Part shown: in pieces, positions 5,131 to 12,798 of the stretch
How positions within the stretch are numbered: position 1 is the stretch's first letter
How the letters are laid out: each line of letters begins with the position of its first letter
NCBI RefSeq assembly: GCF_001889065.1
Contig: NZ_LWHB01000065.1
Span: forward strand, 1 to 12,798
Origin: Suttonella ornithocola
Lineage (GTDB): Bacteria; Pseudomonadota; Gammaproteobacteria; Cardiobacteriales; Cardiobacteriaceae
DNA: 12,798 nt
Direction: 5' to 3'
The notes under the pieces: generated by a model
Told to the model about the DNA's origin: nothing
Database searches by the model: none
The model's input: only the letters and a program-made list of their open reading frames with translations
Program-made: the position numbers and the translations under genes

Positions 5131-7722
5131 ATGACTGCCGAACACACGCCGATGATGCAACAATATCTCGGCATTAAAAAAGATTTTCCCGATATTTTAT
5201 TACTCTATCGTATGGGGGATTTTTATGAGCTTTTTTATGATGATGCGAAAAAAGCCAGTGAATTATTAGGCATTTCGTTAACGGTACGCGGGAAAAGTGC
5301 AGGTGAGCCGATTCCGATGGCGGGCGTTCCCGTTCATGCGCTAGAAACATATTTAGCTAAATTGGTTAAGCTAGGCGTTTCTGCGGTGATATGCGAACAG
5401 ATTGGCGATCCAGCACAAAGTAAAGGACCGGTTGAGCGTGCGGTTACGCGCATTATTACGCCGGGTACGCTAACAGATGAAGCCTTATTAGATGAAAGTC
5501 GCGATAATATTTTGCTCGCGATTTATCAGGAAAAAAATCAATATTTTTTAGCTTATGCGGATATTACGCGTGGGGATTTTCATTTAAGTACGGCTTTATC
5601 AGAAGAAACCTTACAGGCAGAACTAGAACGTTTACGTCCAGCAGAGATTTTGATTGCGGAAAGTCATCGAATGCCCAATCCCCCTCATCATGTTCGCCCT
5701 CGGCGTCAGCCTGACTGGTACTTCGATGCTGATAGCGCGCTACATTTGATTTATAACCATTATCAAATTCAAAGTGCAGATAGTTTTGGCATTGCAGAAA
5801 CCGATCCAGCGCTACGAGCGGCAGGGTGTTTATTGCAATATCTTTATGACACGCATAAGCAACAGCTTCCTCCGTTATCTGCGCCTAGAAAACAGCAATC
5901 AACGGAATATCTTTTATTAGACGCCGCGACTCGGCGCAATTTAGAAATAGAATATACGCTTTCGGGAGAAGCAAAACGGAGTTTGATTGGTAGTTTAAAC
6001 TGCTGTCGTAGTGCTGCGGGAACACGAACATTTAAACGTTGGATCAATCAGCCTTTAACCAATCATCAAGCAATTGAAGCACGCTTAGATGCGGTCAAGG
6101 CTTTATTAACCCTAACCAATAGAAGTCATTTGCGAGATTTATTGCGTCAGAGTGCAGACATTGAACGTATCACGACGCGTATAGCGCTTAAAAGTGCCCG
6201 ACCACGAGAGTTAGGGCAATTACGCGATACCTTGTCTCTGCTTCCGGAAATTGCCAGTACTTTACAAACGGTTTTAGCAGATAGCCTATTACTACAGCAT
6301 CATCATGTGCCTCTAACAGCGCATACGGAAAACAGCGAATTATTAACGAATGCGTTGGTGGAAGCGCCACCATTAACGTTAAAAGATGGTGGTGTTTTTC
6401 AAACAGGCTATTTGCCAGCGCTTGATGAACTTACGCATCTTGCTGAACATAGCGAAAGCATTTTAGCGGAAATGGAAATGCGCGAGCGTGAACAAAGCGG
6501 AATTGCTAATTTAAAAATCGGTTACAACCGCGTACATGGGTATTATATTGATATCCCGCGTAGCCAAAGTGAACACGCCCCCGTGACTTGGACACGTCGT
6601 CAGACGCTTAAAAATAGCGAACGATATATTACCGCAGAGCTAAAAGACTTAGAAGACCGCGTCTTACACGCGAAAGAACAAGCGCTAGCTTTGGAAAAAC
6701 AGGCTTATGAGGCTTTATTAGTGCAGCTTGACGAGCATCGAGAAGCGCTTTATCAATTAGCGCAAGCCTTAGCAGAAATAGATGTGTTAGCGGCATTTGC
6801 AGAATTAGCGGCTAAGCAGCAATATTGTCGCCCGAGTTTTAGCGACACACCGCAGCTTCATATCCAAGAAGGGCGGCATCCCGTGGTGGAAATCCATAGC
6901 GAGCAACCGTTTATTGCAAATAATGCGACTTTATCCCATAAACAGCGTTTACAAATTCTCACGGGTCCTAATATGGGCGGTAAAAGCACATATATGCGCC
7001 AAAATGCCTTGATTGCTTTATTGGCTTGTGCGGGAAGTTATGTACCGGCTAAATCCGCAGTGATTGGGAAAATTCATCGCATTTTTACCCGTATTGGTGC
7101 GAGTGATGATTTGGCAGGGGGACGCTCTACCTTTATGGTGGAAATGACAGAAACTGCTAATATCCTCAATAATGCCGATGAATATAGCTTAGTGATTATG
7201 GATGAAATTGGGCGCGGAACAGGAACGTTTGACGGCTTATCGCTGGCGTGGGCAGCAGCCGAACATTTAGCCTCAAAAAATCAATCATTGACACTATTTG
7301 CAACCCATTATTTTGAGTTGACTGAACTGGCTAATCGACATAAAACGATACGCAATATTCATCTTTCCGCTGTTGAAGACAAGGAAAACATCGTCTTTTT
7401 GCATCAAGTACAACAAGGTGCAGCGAGCAAAAGCTATGGTTTACAAGTGGCGCGACTAGCCGGCGTACCGCCTGCCGTTTTACATCAAGCACGTAGTAAA
7501 TTGCGAGAATTGGAAAGCGAGCGAGAGCGTGCTAATCGGATGATGCGGCAAACAGATTTATTTGCTAGTAGCACGGCAGCACCGAATAATATGGCAGTAA
7601 GCTTGCCTGATAATATTCAATCCTTATTAGATACGCTGAATGAAACCGATCCAGACAATCTCACGCCAAAAGCTGCACACGAATTATTGTATGCTTTAAA
7701 AGCAGGATTATCGAATGAGTGA
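5131..7722 (+). CDS. mutS: DNA mismatch repair protein MutS
   Basis: An 863-residue cytosolic mismatch sensor that bends DNA at mispairs and recruits MutL in an ATP-dependent way. The N-terminal mismatch-binding domain is clear: TPMMQQYLGIKKDFPDILLL, then GDFYELF with the Phe31-x-Glu33 wedge. The connector, lever and clamp domains fill roughly 130-560. The ATPase has Walker A GPNMGGKST at 612-620, the conserved GRSTFMVEM stretch, Walker B with Asp691-Glu692 (IMDEIGRGT), and FATHYFEL. The C-terminal end LTPKAAHELLYALK matches the usual tetramerisation tail. Nothing is missing, and the length fits E. coli MutS (853). The ATG at 5131 keeps the HTPMMQQYL segment, but no Shine-Dalgarno precedes it. 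An in-frame ATG at 5152 is less likely. The stop overlaps the next gene by 8 nt. Confidence 0.98.
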   Translation: MTAEHTPMMQQYLGIKKDFPDILLLYRMGDFYELFYDDAKKASELLGISLTVRGKSAGEPIPMAGVPVHALETYLAKLVKLGVSAVICEQIGDPAQSKGPVERAVTRIITPGTLTDEALLDESRDNILLAIYQEKNQYFLAYADITRGDFHLSTALSEETLQAELERLRPAEILIAESHRMPNPPHHVRPRRQPDWYFDADSALHLIYNHYQIQSADSFGIAETDPALRAAGCLLQYLYDTHKQQLPPLSAPRKQQSTEYLLLDAATRRNLEIEYTLSGEAKRSLIGSLNCCRSAAGTRTFKRWINQPLTNHQAIEARLDAVKALLTLTNRSHLRDLLRQSADIERITTRIALKSARPRELGQLRDTLSLLPEIASTLQTVLADSLLLQHHHVPLTAHTENSELLTNALVEAPPLTLKDGGVFQTGYLPALDELTHLAEHSESILAEMEMREREQSGIANLKIGYNRVHGYYIDIPRSQSEHAPVTWTRRQTLKNSERYITAELKDLEDRVLHAKEQALALEKQAYEALLVQLDEHREALYQLAQALAEIDVLAAFAELAAKQQYCRPSFSDTPQLHIQEGRHPVVEIHSEQPFIANNATLSHKQRLQILTGPNMGGKSTYMRQNALIALLACAGSYVPAKSAVIGKIHRIFTRIGASDDLAGGRSTFMVEMTETANILNNADEYSLVIMDEIGRGTGTFDGLSLAWAAAEHLASKNQSLTLFATHYFELTELANRHKTIRNIHLSAVEDKENIVFLHQVQQGAASKSYGLQVARLAGVPPAVLHQARSKLRELESERERANRMMRQTDLFASSTAAPNNMAVSLPDNIQSLLDTLNETDPDNLTPKAAHELLYALKAGLSNE

Positions 7723-8665
7723 ATTTTTTGCGAGTTTGCAGTTTGCCATTATTGTTACTCTGCCAAATATTTTATTACCCATGTTGGGGATTTATTTACG
7801 ACGGCGTGGGCAAGTAACCGTTGAATTCTGCACACAAGCAACACACTTGGTCTTTACTTATGGATTGCCTTTATTATTGTTTACCAACTTAGTGGAAAAC
7901 GATATTCACTATGGTGAGCAAGCCAGACTGTTAACTGCTGGTATTGTCTGCACATTGGTCTTGTATATTGGTGCTGAAATTTATGCTTATCGTTATATTC
8001 CAGCGGTAAAAGATAAAGGCGTTTTTGTGCAAGGTGTATTCCGTAGCAACATGGCAATCTTAGGGCTTGCCTTTATTCAAAATGCCTATGGTAATGCTGG
8101 CTTGGCAGGCGGTGCAGTTTATATGGGTGTGGTAACAATTTTATATAATATCTTAGCGGTGATTACGTTAAGCCGAGAAGAAAATAATCGAGGAAAACTG
8201 ACGCAAATTGGTAAAAAAATTCTCAGTAATCCACTAATCATCGCTATCGTCTTTGCGCTGATTTTACAGCGCCTACAGCTACATCCCCCGCAAGTATTGA
8301 TGAAAACAGCACGTATATTAGCGGGGATTTCCTTACCGCTTGCGCTGATTTGCGCGGGGGCAACTTTTACTTTATCTGAATTAAGGACAGCTGGTGGGCT
8401 GACAGTAAAAGCCAGTTTTGCGCGCTTAATTATTGCGCCATTCATTGTCGTGATGATTGGCTTACTTTTCGGCTTACGAGGAATTCCAATGGGAATTTTA
8501 TTCTTAATGAATGCTAGTTCTGCCGCTGCCTCTGGCTATGTAATGGCGCGGGCAATGGACGCAAATCACGTTGCGGCAGCGAATATATTGGCATTAACGA
8601 CCGTTGGTTCGGGTTTTACCGCGGCAGCAGGAATTGTTATCTTGCATGCATTAGGCTGGATGTAA
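7715..8665 (+). CDS. AEC-family permease (auxin efflux carrier/malonate transporter type)
   Basis: A 316-residue inner-membrane carrier with ten hydrophobic segments in the 5+5 layout of the AEC family. Approximate positions are 9-27 (FAIIVTLPNILLPMLGIYL), 45-60, 72-91, 107-125, 133-152, then a short charged loop (SREENNRGK), 172-189, 201-220, 232-253, 255-277 and 287-313. Family-typical stretches are GVFRSNMAILGLAF, NPLIIAIVFALIL, SLPLALICAGA and SSAAASGYVMARAMD. Bacterial members export or import small organic anions such as malonate or malate; the substrate here is not predictable. It overlaps the end of mutS in ATGAGTGA, with AGGA seven bases before its ATG, so it is probably translated from the mutS transcript. 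I know of no functional link to mismatch repair. A weak hairpin follows the stop. Confidence 0.9.
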   Translation: MSEFFASLQFAIIVTLPNILLPMLGIYLRRRGQVTVEFCTQATHLVFTYGLPLLLFTNLVENDIHYGEQARLLTAGIVCTLVLYIGAEIYAYRYIPAVKDKGVFVQGVFRSNMAILGLAFIQNAYGNAGLAGGAVYMGVVTILYNILAVITLSREENNRGKLTQIGKKILSNPLIIAIVFALILQRLQLHPPQVLMKTARILAGISLPLALICAGATFTLSELRTAGGLTVKASFARLIIAPFIVVMIGLLFGLRGIPMGILFLMNASSAAASGYVMARAMDANHVAAANILALTTVGSGFTAAAGIVILHALGWM

Positions 8666-8666
8666 A

Positions 8667-8680
8667 ACGCTTTTAAGCGT
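8667..8680 (+). terminator. Weak hairpin after the AEC permease gene
   Basis: ACGCT and AGCGT pair around TTTA immediately after the stop codon, followed by a T-rich but broken tract (CTTAGCTTTTCC). The stem is only five pairs, so termination would be weak. It is the only terminator candidate for the mutS transcript. Confidence 0.3.
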
Positions 8681-8712
8681 CTTAGCTTTTCCTCCTTTTC
8701 TTGTTTCATTTT

Positions 8713-8747
8713 CTTAAAAAATAGAGCATCTTATAAACCTTATCTAG
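8713..8747. repeat. Decayed partial copy of the hairpin MITE
   Basis: This stretch aligns without gaps to 511-545 of copy 1 with 27 of 35 identical bases, including the run of six A, CATC, TATA and the final CCTTATCTAG. The outer TAGTCAAATC end and the matching right arm are not visible, so only the left interior remains. Confidence 0.55.
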
Positions 8748-8821
8748 AGCCTATCTTTTTATAATTATTTTAGAAGTCTCGCGCACGTATTGTTAGCGAA
8801 ATTCACAGAAATTTACCGTCT

Positions 8822-8952
8822 GAGACCTTTGCAAAATTTCGTTTTATACTAATTTTTGCTACTAGCAGAAAAATTAACACTATGATTTTAATATGTTTTC
8901 AAAATTTAAAAAATTGAAATTCCTCTATTTTATGTTTTTTTGCAAAGATCTC
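8822..8952. mobile_element. 131-bp inverted-repeat element with IS1106/IS5-like ends
   Basis: The left end is GAGACCTTTGCAAAA. The right end, read in reverse complement, is GAGATCTTTGCAAAA, matching at 14 of 15 positions. The core is AT-rich and non-coding. CGTC occurs at 8817-8820 and again at 8953-8956, next to the ends, consistent with a 4-bp target duplication. From memory, GAGACCTTTGCAAAA is the terminal repeat of IS1106-type IS5-family elements of Neisseria, so this looks like a non-autonomous derivative (MITE). No transposase is present. Confidence 0.6.
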
Positions 8953-9138
8953 CGTCCGTAAAAAACTATTTTGGATTTTGTAAAAAATTTGGTTAGCTTT
9001 ATTGAAAGATTATAGGCGACGGTCATAAAAATTTATCTCTAAATCATCTAGAAAATGGCATATTTATTAATGTCATTTGGCACTTCAATTAGAGGTTAAT
9101 AATATTCTGTATTTCAGATGAGTTAACGATCAATGTTT

Positions 9139-9807
9139 TCAAATATAGTTTAGCAGTTCATCAATTTGTTTGGCTTGATAGTCAGGGGTTGTGTTTGGGT
9201 TTGCGAGCATTGCAGGAATATCGGCATATCCATAAGTAACGAGCAGGGTTTTCGCACCAGCGGCTTTTCCAGATAGGATATCGTTTGGAGAATCGCCCAC
9301 CATTAGTAGCGCTGTTGGCTCAACGTTCATGTCTTTAGCAGCCGCTAATATTTGAGCAGGGTCAGGTTTGTGAACGGGTAAGGTATCGCCGCCATAGATG
9401 GTGGTGAAGTATTGAGCAATGTTGAAATGGTTTAGGAGGTTTTTAGCATGTTTTTCGGGTTTGTTGGTAACCAATGCTAAGGGAATCCCTTTTTGATAGA
9501 GCTTTTCTAAGGTTTGCGCAACGTGGGGATAAAGGGTGGTATGGACGGTGAGGTGGTCATAGTAGTAATCGCGGTGCAGGGTGAAGGCTTCATCAACCCG
9601 TTCATTATCTCGACCATTTCTATCGCCTGTCAGTGAGCGATGAACAAGTTCTAGTGCGCCATCGCCAATATAGGTTTCAATGGTCGATTCTGGTAGTGGC
9701 GCTAATCCATAATGCGCACGCATTTGGTTAACACTTGCTGCAAGGTCTGGAAGACTGTGAATCAGAGTACCGTCTAAATCAAAGGCAATGGCTTGGATGT
9801 TTGACAT
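9139..9807 (-). CDS. gph: Phosphoglycolate phosphatase (HAD superfamily)
   Basis: A 222-residue cytosolic, Mg-dependent hydrolase that removes phosphate from 2-phosphoglycolate, a by-product of DNA 3'-end repair and oxygenation chemistry. HAD motifs are complete: motif I FDLDGTLIHSLPDL with nucleophile Asp10 and Asp12, a helical cap (about 15-80), motif II LVTNKPEKHAKNLL, the lysine of VHKPDP, and motif III MVGDSPNDILSGKAAGA. The SLPDL after motif I and the length fit Gph rather than beta-phosphoglucomutase, although related sugar phosphatases cannot be fully excluded. AAAGGA seven bases ahead of ATG 9807 overlaps the end of ppk2, whose stop lies four bases upstream, so the two genes form an operon. 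No terminator is evident downstream. Confidence 0.88.
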   Translation of the reverse strand: MSNIQAIAFDLDGTLIHSLPDLAASVNQMRAHYGLAPLPESTIETYIGDGALELVHRSLTGDRNGRDNERVDEAFTLHRDYYYDHLTVHTTLYPHVAQTLEKLYQKGIPLALVTNKPEKHAKNLLNHFNIAQYFTTIYGGDTLPVHKPDPAQILAAAKDMNVEPTALLMVGDSPNDILSGKAAGAKTLLVTYGYADIPAMLANPNTTPDYQAKQIDELLNYI

Positions 9808-9811
9808 GAGT

Positions 9812-10972
9812 TTATCCTTTTTCGTTGAGTTTTATTGCTTGTTTAATGCTGTTTTCGTCCATTTCGTAGAGAGCACCTGCTCGTCCGACAAGAAGGGGGT
9901 CAATAGCACCAATGGCTGCATGGTCTTTTTCCTTGTAGTCTAGTTTTTGTAAAACATAGCGCATGGCATTTAAACGCGCGCGTTTTTTGCAATTGGATTT
10001 CACGACTATCCATGGGCTTTCTGGGATATCGGTATGGTAAAACATGGCTTCTTTGGCAGCGGTATATTCATCCCATTTATTAACGCTGGCTTTATCCATT
10101 GGACTGAGCTTCCATTGTTTTAATGGGTGTCCTTCTCTAGCTTTGAAGCGCCTTCTTTGTTCGTCTTGACTGACAGAGAACCAAAATTTAATCAGCACAA
10201 TGCCGCTTTTAATGAGGTTGCGCTCTAGTTCGGGAACTTGGTGCATGAAGTTTTCATACTGTTCGTCGGTGCAAAAGCCCATGACGCGCTCGACGCCTGC
10301 GCGGTTATACCATGAGCGATCAAATAAGACGATTTCGCCTTTGGTGGGGAGGTGTTTGATATAGCGTTGGAAATACCATTGTCCGAGTTCTTCTTCGGTG
10401 GGTTTTTCTAATGCGACTACACGTGCGCCACGCGGATTAAGGTGTTCCATAAAGCGTTTAATGGTGCCGCCTTTGCCTGCCGCATCTCGTCCTTCAAAGA
10501 GAATAACAATACGTTGTCCAGTTTCTTTTACCCATTTTTGGAGTTTGAGCAGCTCAACTTGTAGATGATATTTTTGTTTTTCGTAGTTTTTACGGCTCAT
10601 CCGATTTTTATAGGGATAAACGCCTTCTCGCCAATTTTCAACTAATTCATCATCGGCTTTGATGCCTGTTTTTGCTACATCAGCTAGGGTATGTTTGATA
10701 AGGATATGTTGTAAGGCTTGTAAGTCATCAGGGGAAGCGCCGCTGAGAATGGCGTCTAAATGACTAACCATGCTTTCGGTATTTCCAGAAAGGTTTTCTC
10801 GATGGGCAATATCAGCAATAGCGGCAAACCGACCGTCTTGTGCGCGTTGGACGCGCGTGGCGTGTTCGTGTGCTGCAATCTTTTGGCTTGGCGGACTATT
10901 GATTGCTTCAATATCTTTTGGTTTGGTGATTTTGTGTTTATGAGATGAGTTTGTTGGTTTTTTTGTTGTCAT
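9812..10972 (-). CDS. ppk2: Polyphosphate kinase 2 with a long N-terminal extension
   Basis: A 386-residue cytosolic enzyme that transfers phosphate between polyphosphate and nucleotides. The P-loop kinase core starts near residue 110 with WREGVYPYKNRMSRKNYEKQ. It shows Walker A GRDAAGKGGT (161-170), Walker B VLFDRSWYNRAGVERVMGF with Asp218-Arg219, and the lid region RRFKAREGHPLKQWKLSPMD. This is the single-domain PPK2 layout, likely class I. The first 110 residues are extra. The first half is Lys/His/Ser-rich and probably disordered (TKKPTNSSHKHKITKPKD); the second is helical (MVSHLDAILSGASPDDLQAL). I chose ATG 10972 because GAGGAG (10979-10984) lies six bases ahead. The in-frame ATG at 11002 falls inside the predicted -10 hexamer and would be untranscribed. 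First gene of the operon with gph. Confidence 0.92.
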   Translation of the reverse strand: MTTKKPTNSSHKHKITKPKDIEAINSPPSQKIAAHEHATRVQRAQDGRFAAIADIAHRENLSGNTESMVSHLDAILSGASPDDLQALQHILIKHTLADVAKTGIKADDELVENWREGVYPYKNRMSRKNYEKQKYHLQVELLKLQKWVKETGQRIVILFEGRDAAGKGGTIKRFMEHLNPRGARVVALEKPTEEELGQWYFQRYIKHLPTKGEIVLFDRSWYNRAGVERVMGFCTDEQYENFMHQVPELERNLIKSGIVLIKFWFSVSQDEQRRRFKAREGHPLKQWKLSPMDKASVNKWDEYTAAKEAMFYHTDIPESPWIVVKSNCKKRARLNAMRYVLQKLDYKEKDHAAIGAIDPLLVGRAGALYEMDENSIKQAIKLNEKG

Positions 10973-10997
10973 GTTTTTCTCCTCTAACAAGTGGTTT

Positions 10998-11006
10998 ATC
11001 ATAACA
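10998..11006 (-). promoter_or_regulatory. Extended -10 promoter of ppk2-gph
   Basis: On the minus strand TGTTATGAT forms an extended -10 (TGn plus TATGAT). A TTGCAC (11023-11028) lies 19 bases upstream, a loose -35. Transcription would start near 10991, leaving an 18-base leader with the ribosome site before ATG 10972. Confidence 0.4.
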
Positions 11007-11072
11007 AATTGTGTGAAAGAATGTGCAAAGCTGGAATTTTTAAGGTATGGTAAAGCGTGTCTTAAAAGTCTG

Positions 11073-11078
11073 TATAAA
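11073..11078 (+). promoter_or_regulatory. Possible -10 of the double-ATPase gene, close to its ATG
   Basis: TATAAA ends five bases before the ATG at 11084, and no Shine-Dalgarno is present. If it is used, the transcript would start at or beside the ATG, making a leaderless mRNA. No convincing -35 is seen at 16-18 bp. Confidence 0.25.
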
Positions 11079-11083
11079 TAAAT

Positions 11084-12793
11084 ATGAACACAACCACCTC
11101 ACTTTTAGATGTTAAGCACCTTCAAATTACTTATCCTTCCCGACATGGAGATTTTCATGCGGTAAAAGATGTTTCTTTTTCGCTCTATCCTGGAGAAATT
11201 TTAGGGATTGTTGGGGAGTCGGGTGCAGGAAAATCAACGATTGGCAATGCTGTTGCAGGCTTGTTAACCCCGCCGGGTTATGTGTCGGGTGGAGAGATTT
11301 TCTTGGATGGTAAAGATATTCGGCAATTATCTATAGAAGAGATGCGCGTTTTGCGCGGCAAAAATATTGGGTTTATTTTTCAAGACCCAATGACCTCGCT
11401 TAATCCGTTGTTTACGATTGAGGATCAGTTAATTGAGCCGATGATGCTGCATTTAGGATTGTCTTTGGTGCAGGCGCGTACGCGTGCGATAGAGTTGTTG
11501 TCGGCAGTGGGTATTGATGAACCAGAAGTAAGAATGAAGCAGTATCCGCATCAGTTTTCTGGCGGTATGCGGCAACGGGTGGTGATTGCGGTGGCGCTTT
11601 CAACGCATCCAAAAATGATTATTGCCGATGAACCAACAACAGCGTTAGATGTCTCTATTCAAGACCAGATTTTACAGTTGCTGCGGAAGTTATGCCAAGA
11701 AAATAATGTTGGCTGTATTTTGGTTACCCATGATATGGGGGTGGTGGCATCGGTATGCGATCGCGTGATGGTAACGTATCGTGGGGAAAAGGTAGAAATT
11801 GGCGAAACAGAGCAGGTACTGCGTCGTCCGGTGCATGATTATACGAAGAGTTTAATTGCAGCGATTCCGCCGTCGCAAAAGAAAATTCAGCGTTTCCCAT
11901 TGGTTTCTTATATTGAGGAAGCGCATCACGCGCCAAAGGAGTTGGATTTACGTACACATTGGCTAGGGCAAATGGAAGCCGCTAATGATGATTATGAAGG
12001 CGATATGCTGCAAGTAGAAAATATTTCTCTACGGTTTTGTACGCGGCATTCTTTATTTCCCGCCAAGCGTAAATATGTGCAAGCGGTAAAGCAAGTGAGC
12101 TTTTCGATCGCAAAAGGAGAAAGCTTTGGTTTGGTCGGCGAATCTGGTTCAGGAAAATCGACAATCGCTCGAATTTTAACGGGGCTTTATCATCCAGATG
12201 CAGGTAAAGTGATTTTTGAAGGCAGAGATTTGACAGCGTTAAAAAGCGAGAAAGCGCGTTTGCCTTATCGGCGAGAAATGCAAATGGTGTTTCAAAATCC
12301 GTATTCTTCATTAAACCCGCGGATGAAGGTAAAAGATATTATTGCTGAACCGATGCGCTTTCATCGCTTAGCGAGCGCCAGTGAAGCGGAAAAAGTGGTT
12401 AGCGATTTGATTGATTATGTGGGATTAGCAAAAGGTGCTGGTGAGAAGTATCCGCATGAGTTTTCTGGTGGACAACGTCAACGGATTTCTATTGCGCGCG
12501 CATTAGCGACGCGTCCACGTTTGTTGATTTGCGATGAACCAACCTCTGCTTTAGATGTGTCGGTGCAGGCGCAAATTTTGAATTTATTAAAGGATTTACA
12601 AGACGAATTGTCTTTGACCATGCTGTTTATTAGTCATGATTTGCCTGTGATTCGGCAGATGTGCGACCGAATTGGGGTGATGCGTTTTGGGCAGTTATTG
12701 GAAGTTGGGAATTCTGACATGATTTTTGATGCTGCCCAAAAAGACTATACGCGAGAACTCATCTCGTTGATGCCGCGCTTTGACGCGCTTTAA
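11084..12793 (+). CDS. Fused double ABC ATPase of dipeptide/oligopeptide type (YejF/GsiA-like)
   Basis: A 569-residue cytosolic protein joining two ATPases, equivalent to OppD plus OppF, that would power a peptide, glutathione or microcin-type importer. Half 1 has Walker A GESGAGKST (44-52), IFQDPMTSLNPL, signature FSGGM (158-162), Walker B with Asp182-Glu183, and VTHDMG. It ends with HDYTKSLIAAIP of the oligopeptide C-terminal motif. A linker of about 55 residues follows. Half 2 has Walker A GESGSGKST (352-360), VFQNPYSSLNPR, FSGGQRQR (460-467), Walker B with Asp484-Glu485, ISHDLP, and ends KDYTRELISLMP. Both sites look catalytically complete. YejF is 529 and GsiA about 620 residues; the sequence does not settle which. 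Permease and binding-protein genes are not within the window; none precedes it on this strand. It diverges from ppk2 and lacks a visible ribosome site. Confidence 0.92.
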   Translation: MNTTTSLLDVKHLQITYPSRHGDFHAVKDVSFSLYPGEILGIVGESGAGKSTIGNAVAGLLTPPGYVSGGEIFLDGKDIRQLSIEEMRVLRGKNIGFIFQDPMTSLNPLFTIEDQLIEPMMLHLGLSLVQARTRAIELLSAVGIDEPEVRMKQYPHQFSGGMRQRVVIAVALSTHPKMIIADEPTTALDVSIQDQILQLLRKLCQENNVGCILVTHDMGVVASVCDRVMVTYRGEKVEIGETEQVLRRPVHDYTKSLIAAIPPSQKKIQRFPLVSYIEEAHHAPKELDLRTHWLGQMEAANDDYEGDMLQVENISLRFCTRHSLFPAKRKYVQAVKQVSFSIAKGESFGLVGESGSGKSTIARILTGLYHPDAGKVIFEGRDLTALKSEKARLPYRREMQMVFQNPYSSLNPRMKVKDIIAEPMRFHRLASASEAEKVVSDLIDYVGLAKGAGEKYPHEFSGGQRQRISIARALATRPRLLICDEPTSALDVSVQAQILNLLKDLQDELSLTMLFISHDLPVIRQMCDRIGVMRFGQLLEVGNSDMIFDAAQKDYTRELISLMPRFDAL

Positions 12794-12798
12794 TGTAA

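Larger units (their letters stand above)
8666..9138. other. Gene-free 473-bp spacer
   Basis: This stretch between the convergent AEC permease and gph genes is strongly AT-rich with stops in all frames. It contains the weak hairpin at 8667-8680, a decayed arm of the hairpin element at 8713-8747, and a 131-bp inverted-repeat element at 8822-8952. I see no gene, tRNA or strong terminator in the rest (8957-9138). Confidence 0.7.

Noticed and set aside
8953..9020. GACGGT near 9016 pairing with ACCGTC near 8815 as an outer inverted repeat around the 131-bp element
   Set aside because: Only about six bases pair and the flanks diverge, so chance is the simpler explanation.
11412..12311. Three minus-strand open frames inside the double ATPase gene
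   Set aside because: They are antisense to conserved ABC motifs, with Pro/Ala/Leu-rich shadow composition and no initiation signals.

Overview
The window is ordinary chromosome from an AT-rich gammaproteobacterium. MutS resembles the E. coli protein closely at its N-terminus, and the other genes are gammaproteobacterial in style. The genus cannot be fixed from sequence alone; a Cardiobacteriales- or Moraxella-like bacterium is a guess. There is no rRNA, tRNA, CRISPR array, prophage or transposase gene. The unusual content is a set of small non-coding inverted-repeat elements that have changed neighbouring genes.

Layout. Positions 1-288 (+) hold the C-terminal end of an unrecognised protein. 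From 4390 down to 298 on the minus strand runs a compact cluster: a periplasmic binding protein, an ABC ATPase (4-nt overlap), an ABC permease, a YcgM/FAHD1-like hydrolase, and a Crp/Fnr-type regulator (8-nt overlap). The regulator is broken. A 92-bp hairpin element at 500-591, with TA target duplication, separates its cyclic-nucleotide-type sensor domain from its helix-turn-helix. A 104-bp relative of the element (4440-4543) lies just upstream of the ABC operon, and its end appears to supply the -35 hexamer of the operon promoter. A small lipoprotein gene (4615-4908, -) has its own terminator and a promoter overlapped by a 22-bp palindrome. It diverges from mutS (5131-7722, +), which is translationally coupled to an AEC-family permease (7715-8665, +).

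The 473-bp gap at 8666-9138 holds a decayed arm of the same hairpin element and a second, unrelated 131-bp inverted-repeat element with IS1106-like ends. Then come ppk2 (polyphosphate kinase 2) and gph (phosphoglycolate phosphatase) as a two-gene minus-strand operon. Last is a divergent fused double-ATPase of the dipeptide/oligopeptide ABC type (11084-12793, +), whose permease partners are not in the window.

Working together: the ABC cluster should import a small organic solute of the nitrate/sulfonate/taurine/pyrimidine-precursor class, and the YcgM-like enzyme may act on its catabolite or on oxaloacetate. The regulator has probably lost DNA binding. MutS is the core mismatch-repair sensor, and ppk2-gph couples polyphosphate/nucleotide and 2-phosphoglycolate metabolism. 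I see no convincing new multi-gene system. The new-looking material is the mobile hairpin family, its effects on the regulator and the operon promoter, and a probable non-standard or lost start codon in the lipoprotein gene.
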